DNA from: CAKSHC01 sp045594545
Lineage (GTDB): Bacteria; Bacillota; Clostridia; Oscillospirales; UMGS1783
Direction of reading: 5' to 3'
Length of the DNA stretch: 27,822 bases
Assembly (NCBI GenBank): GCA_045594545.1
Contig: JAZNYQ010000037.1
Span: 1-27,822, forward strand
Made by a program: the position numbers and the translations under genes. Under the pieces are notes generated by a model. That model was not told the origin of the DNA, did not search any database, and saw only the letters and a program-made list of their open reading frames with translations. Below are positions 27,761 to 27,822 of this stretch, one piece after another. Position 1 is the stretch's first letter. The number at the start of each line of letters is the position of its first letter.

Positions 27761-27822
27761 ATGAAAAAAGTATTACTTAGTATTTTGGCTGTTGTAACGG
27801 TAGCGGCTCTGGCCATTACCGG
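27761..27822 (+). CDS. N-terminus of an exported protein (cut by the window end)
   Basis: Only 20 codons are visible: a start ATG after AAGGAG, a Lys-Lys N-terminus and a hydrophobic core (VLLSILAVVTVAALAIT). This is a typical signal peptide, possibly a lipoprotein if a Cys follows beyond the edge. Nothing can be said about its function. Confidence 0.8.
   Translation, partial: MKKVLLSILAVVTVAALAIT

Overview
The window looks like a chromosome segment of an anaerobic, spore-forming, Gram-positive clostridium, most likely an Oscillospirales/Ruminococcaceae-type gut bacterium. The pointers are strong AAGGAG-type ribosome binding sites, SpoIID and a SpoIIQ-like M23 protein, an oxygen-scavenging flavodiiron protein with rubredoxin, the low-GC Gram-positive order rimP-nusA-rnpM(ylxR)-ylxQ-infB-rbfA-nrnA-truB-ribF, and intergenic arrays of tiny hairpins. 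Genus and species cannot be fixed from the sequence alone. No tRNA, rRNA, insertion sequence, CRISPR array or phage module was found.

Layout. 1-2045 (minus): a multidomain flavodiiron protein followed by a tiny rubredoxin and a terminator, an O2/NO detoxification pair. 2153-2833 (minus): a SpoIIQ-like M23 membrane protein with a possible forespore promoter. 2938-3555 (plus): a conserved protein of unknown function. 3568-4758 (plus): a cobalamin riboswitch, a DUF4430 lipoprotein, an ECF transporter S component and a terminator, which together look like a B12-controlled corrinoid uptake cassette. 4872-5075: a nested mini-hairpin array. 5095-7055 (minus): an AEC transporter and SpoIID. 7149-10327 (plus): citrate synthase, then a membrane-anchored TPR/chitobiase-like/leucine-rich-repeat protein.

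10335-18142 (plus): the transcription/translation operon. It covers 30S maturation (RimP, RbfA), transcription elongation (NusA), RnpM and YlxQ, initiation factor IF2, nanoRNase NrnA, tRNA pseudouridine synthase TruB and the FAD-forming RibF. Genes are tightly packed with start/stop overlaps, under one recognisable promoter and a leader stem-loop. Next come a small membrane protein (18216), rpsO with its own promoter and a likely S15-responsive leader, and pnp with a leader stem-loop. These are followed by an M16 peptidase, a DacF-like D,D-carboxypeptidase whose start site sits in the loop of a 17-bp perfect inverted repeat, and an HD-domain phosphohydrolase.

24425-27822: the most regulatory-looking part. 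A 340-bp gene-poor stretch carries two near-identical promoter units (shared 17-nt box, -35, 17-bp spacer, TATAAT) and then a short transcript ending at an intrinsic terminator. Downstream lie a TetR-type regulator, a SipW-type signal peptidase, two TasA/camelysin-like secreted proteins and a small membrane protein. A repeat-rich gap (inverted repeat, GTAAG repeats, mini-hairpins) then precedes a secreted or membrane protein cut by the window edge.

No wholly new enzyme system is evident. The observations I would pursue first are the nested hairpin array, the inverted repeat over the dacF start, the duplicated promoter plus terminator before the TetR/SipW/TasA module, and the riboswitch-controlled DUF4430/ECF pair.
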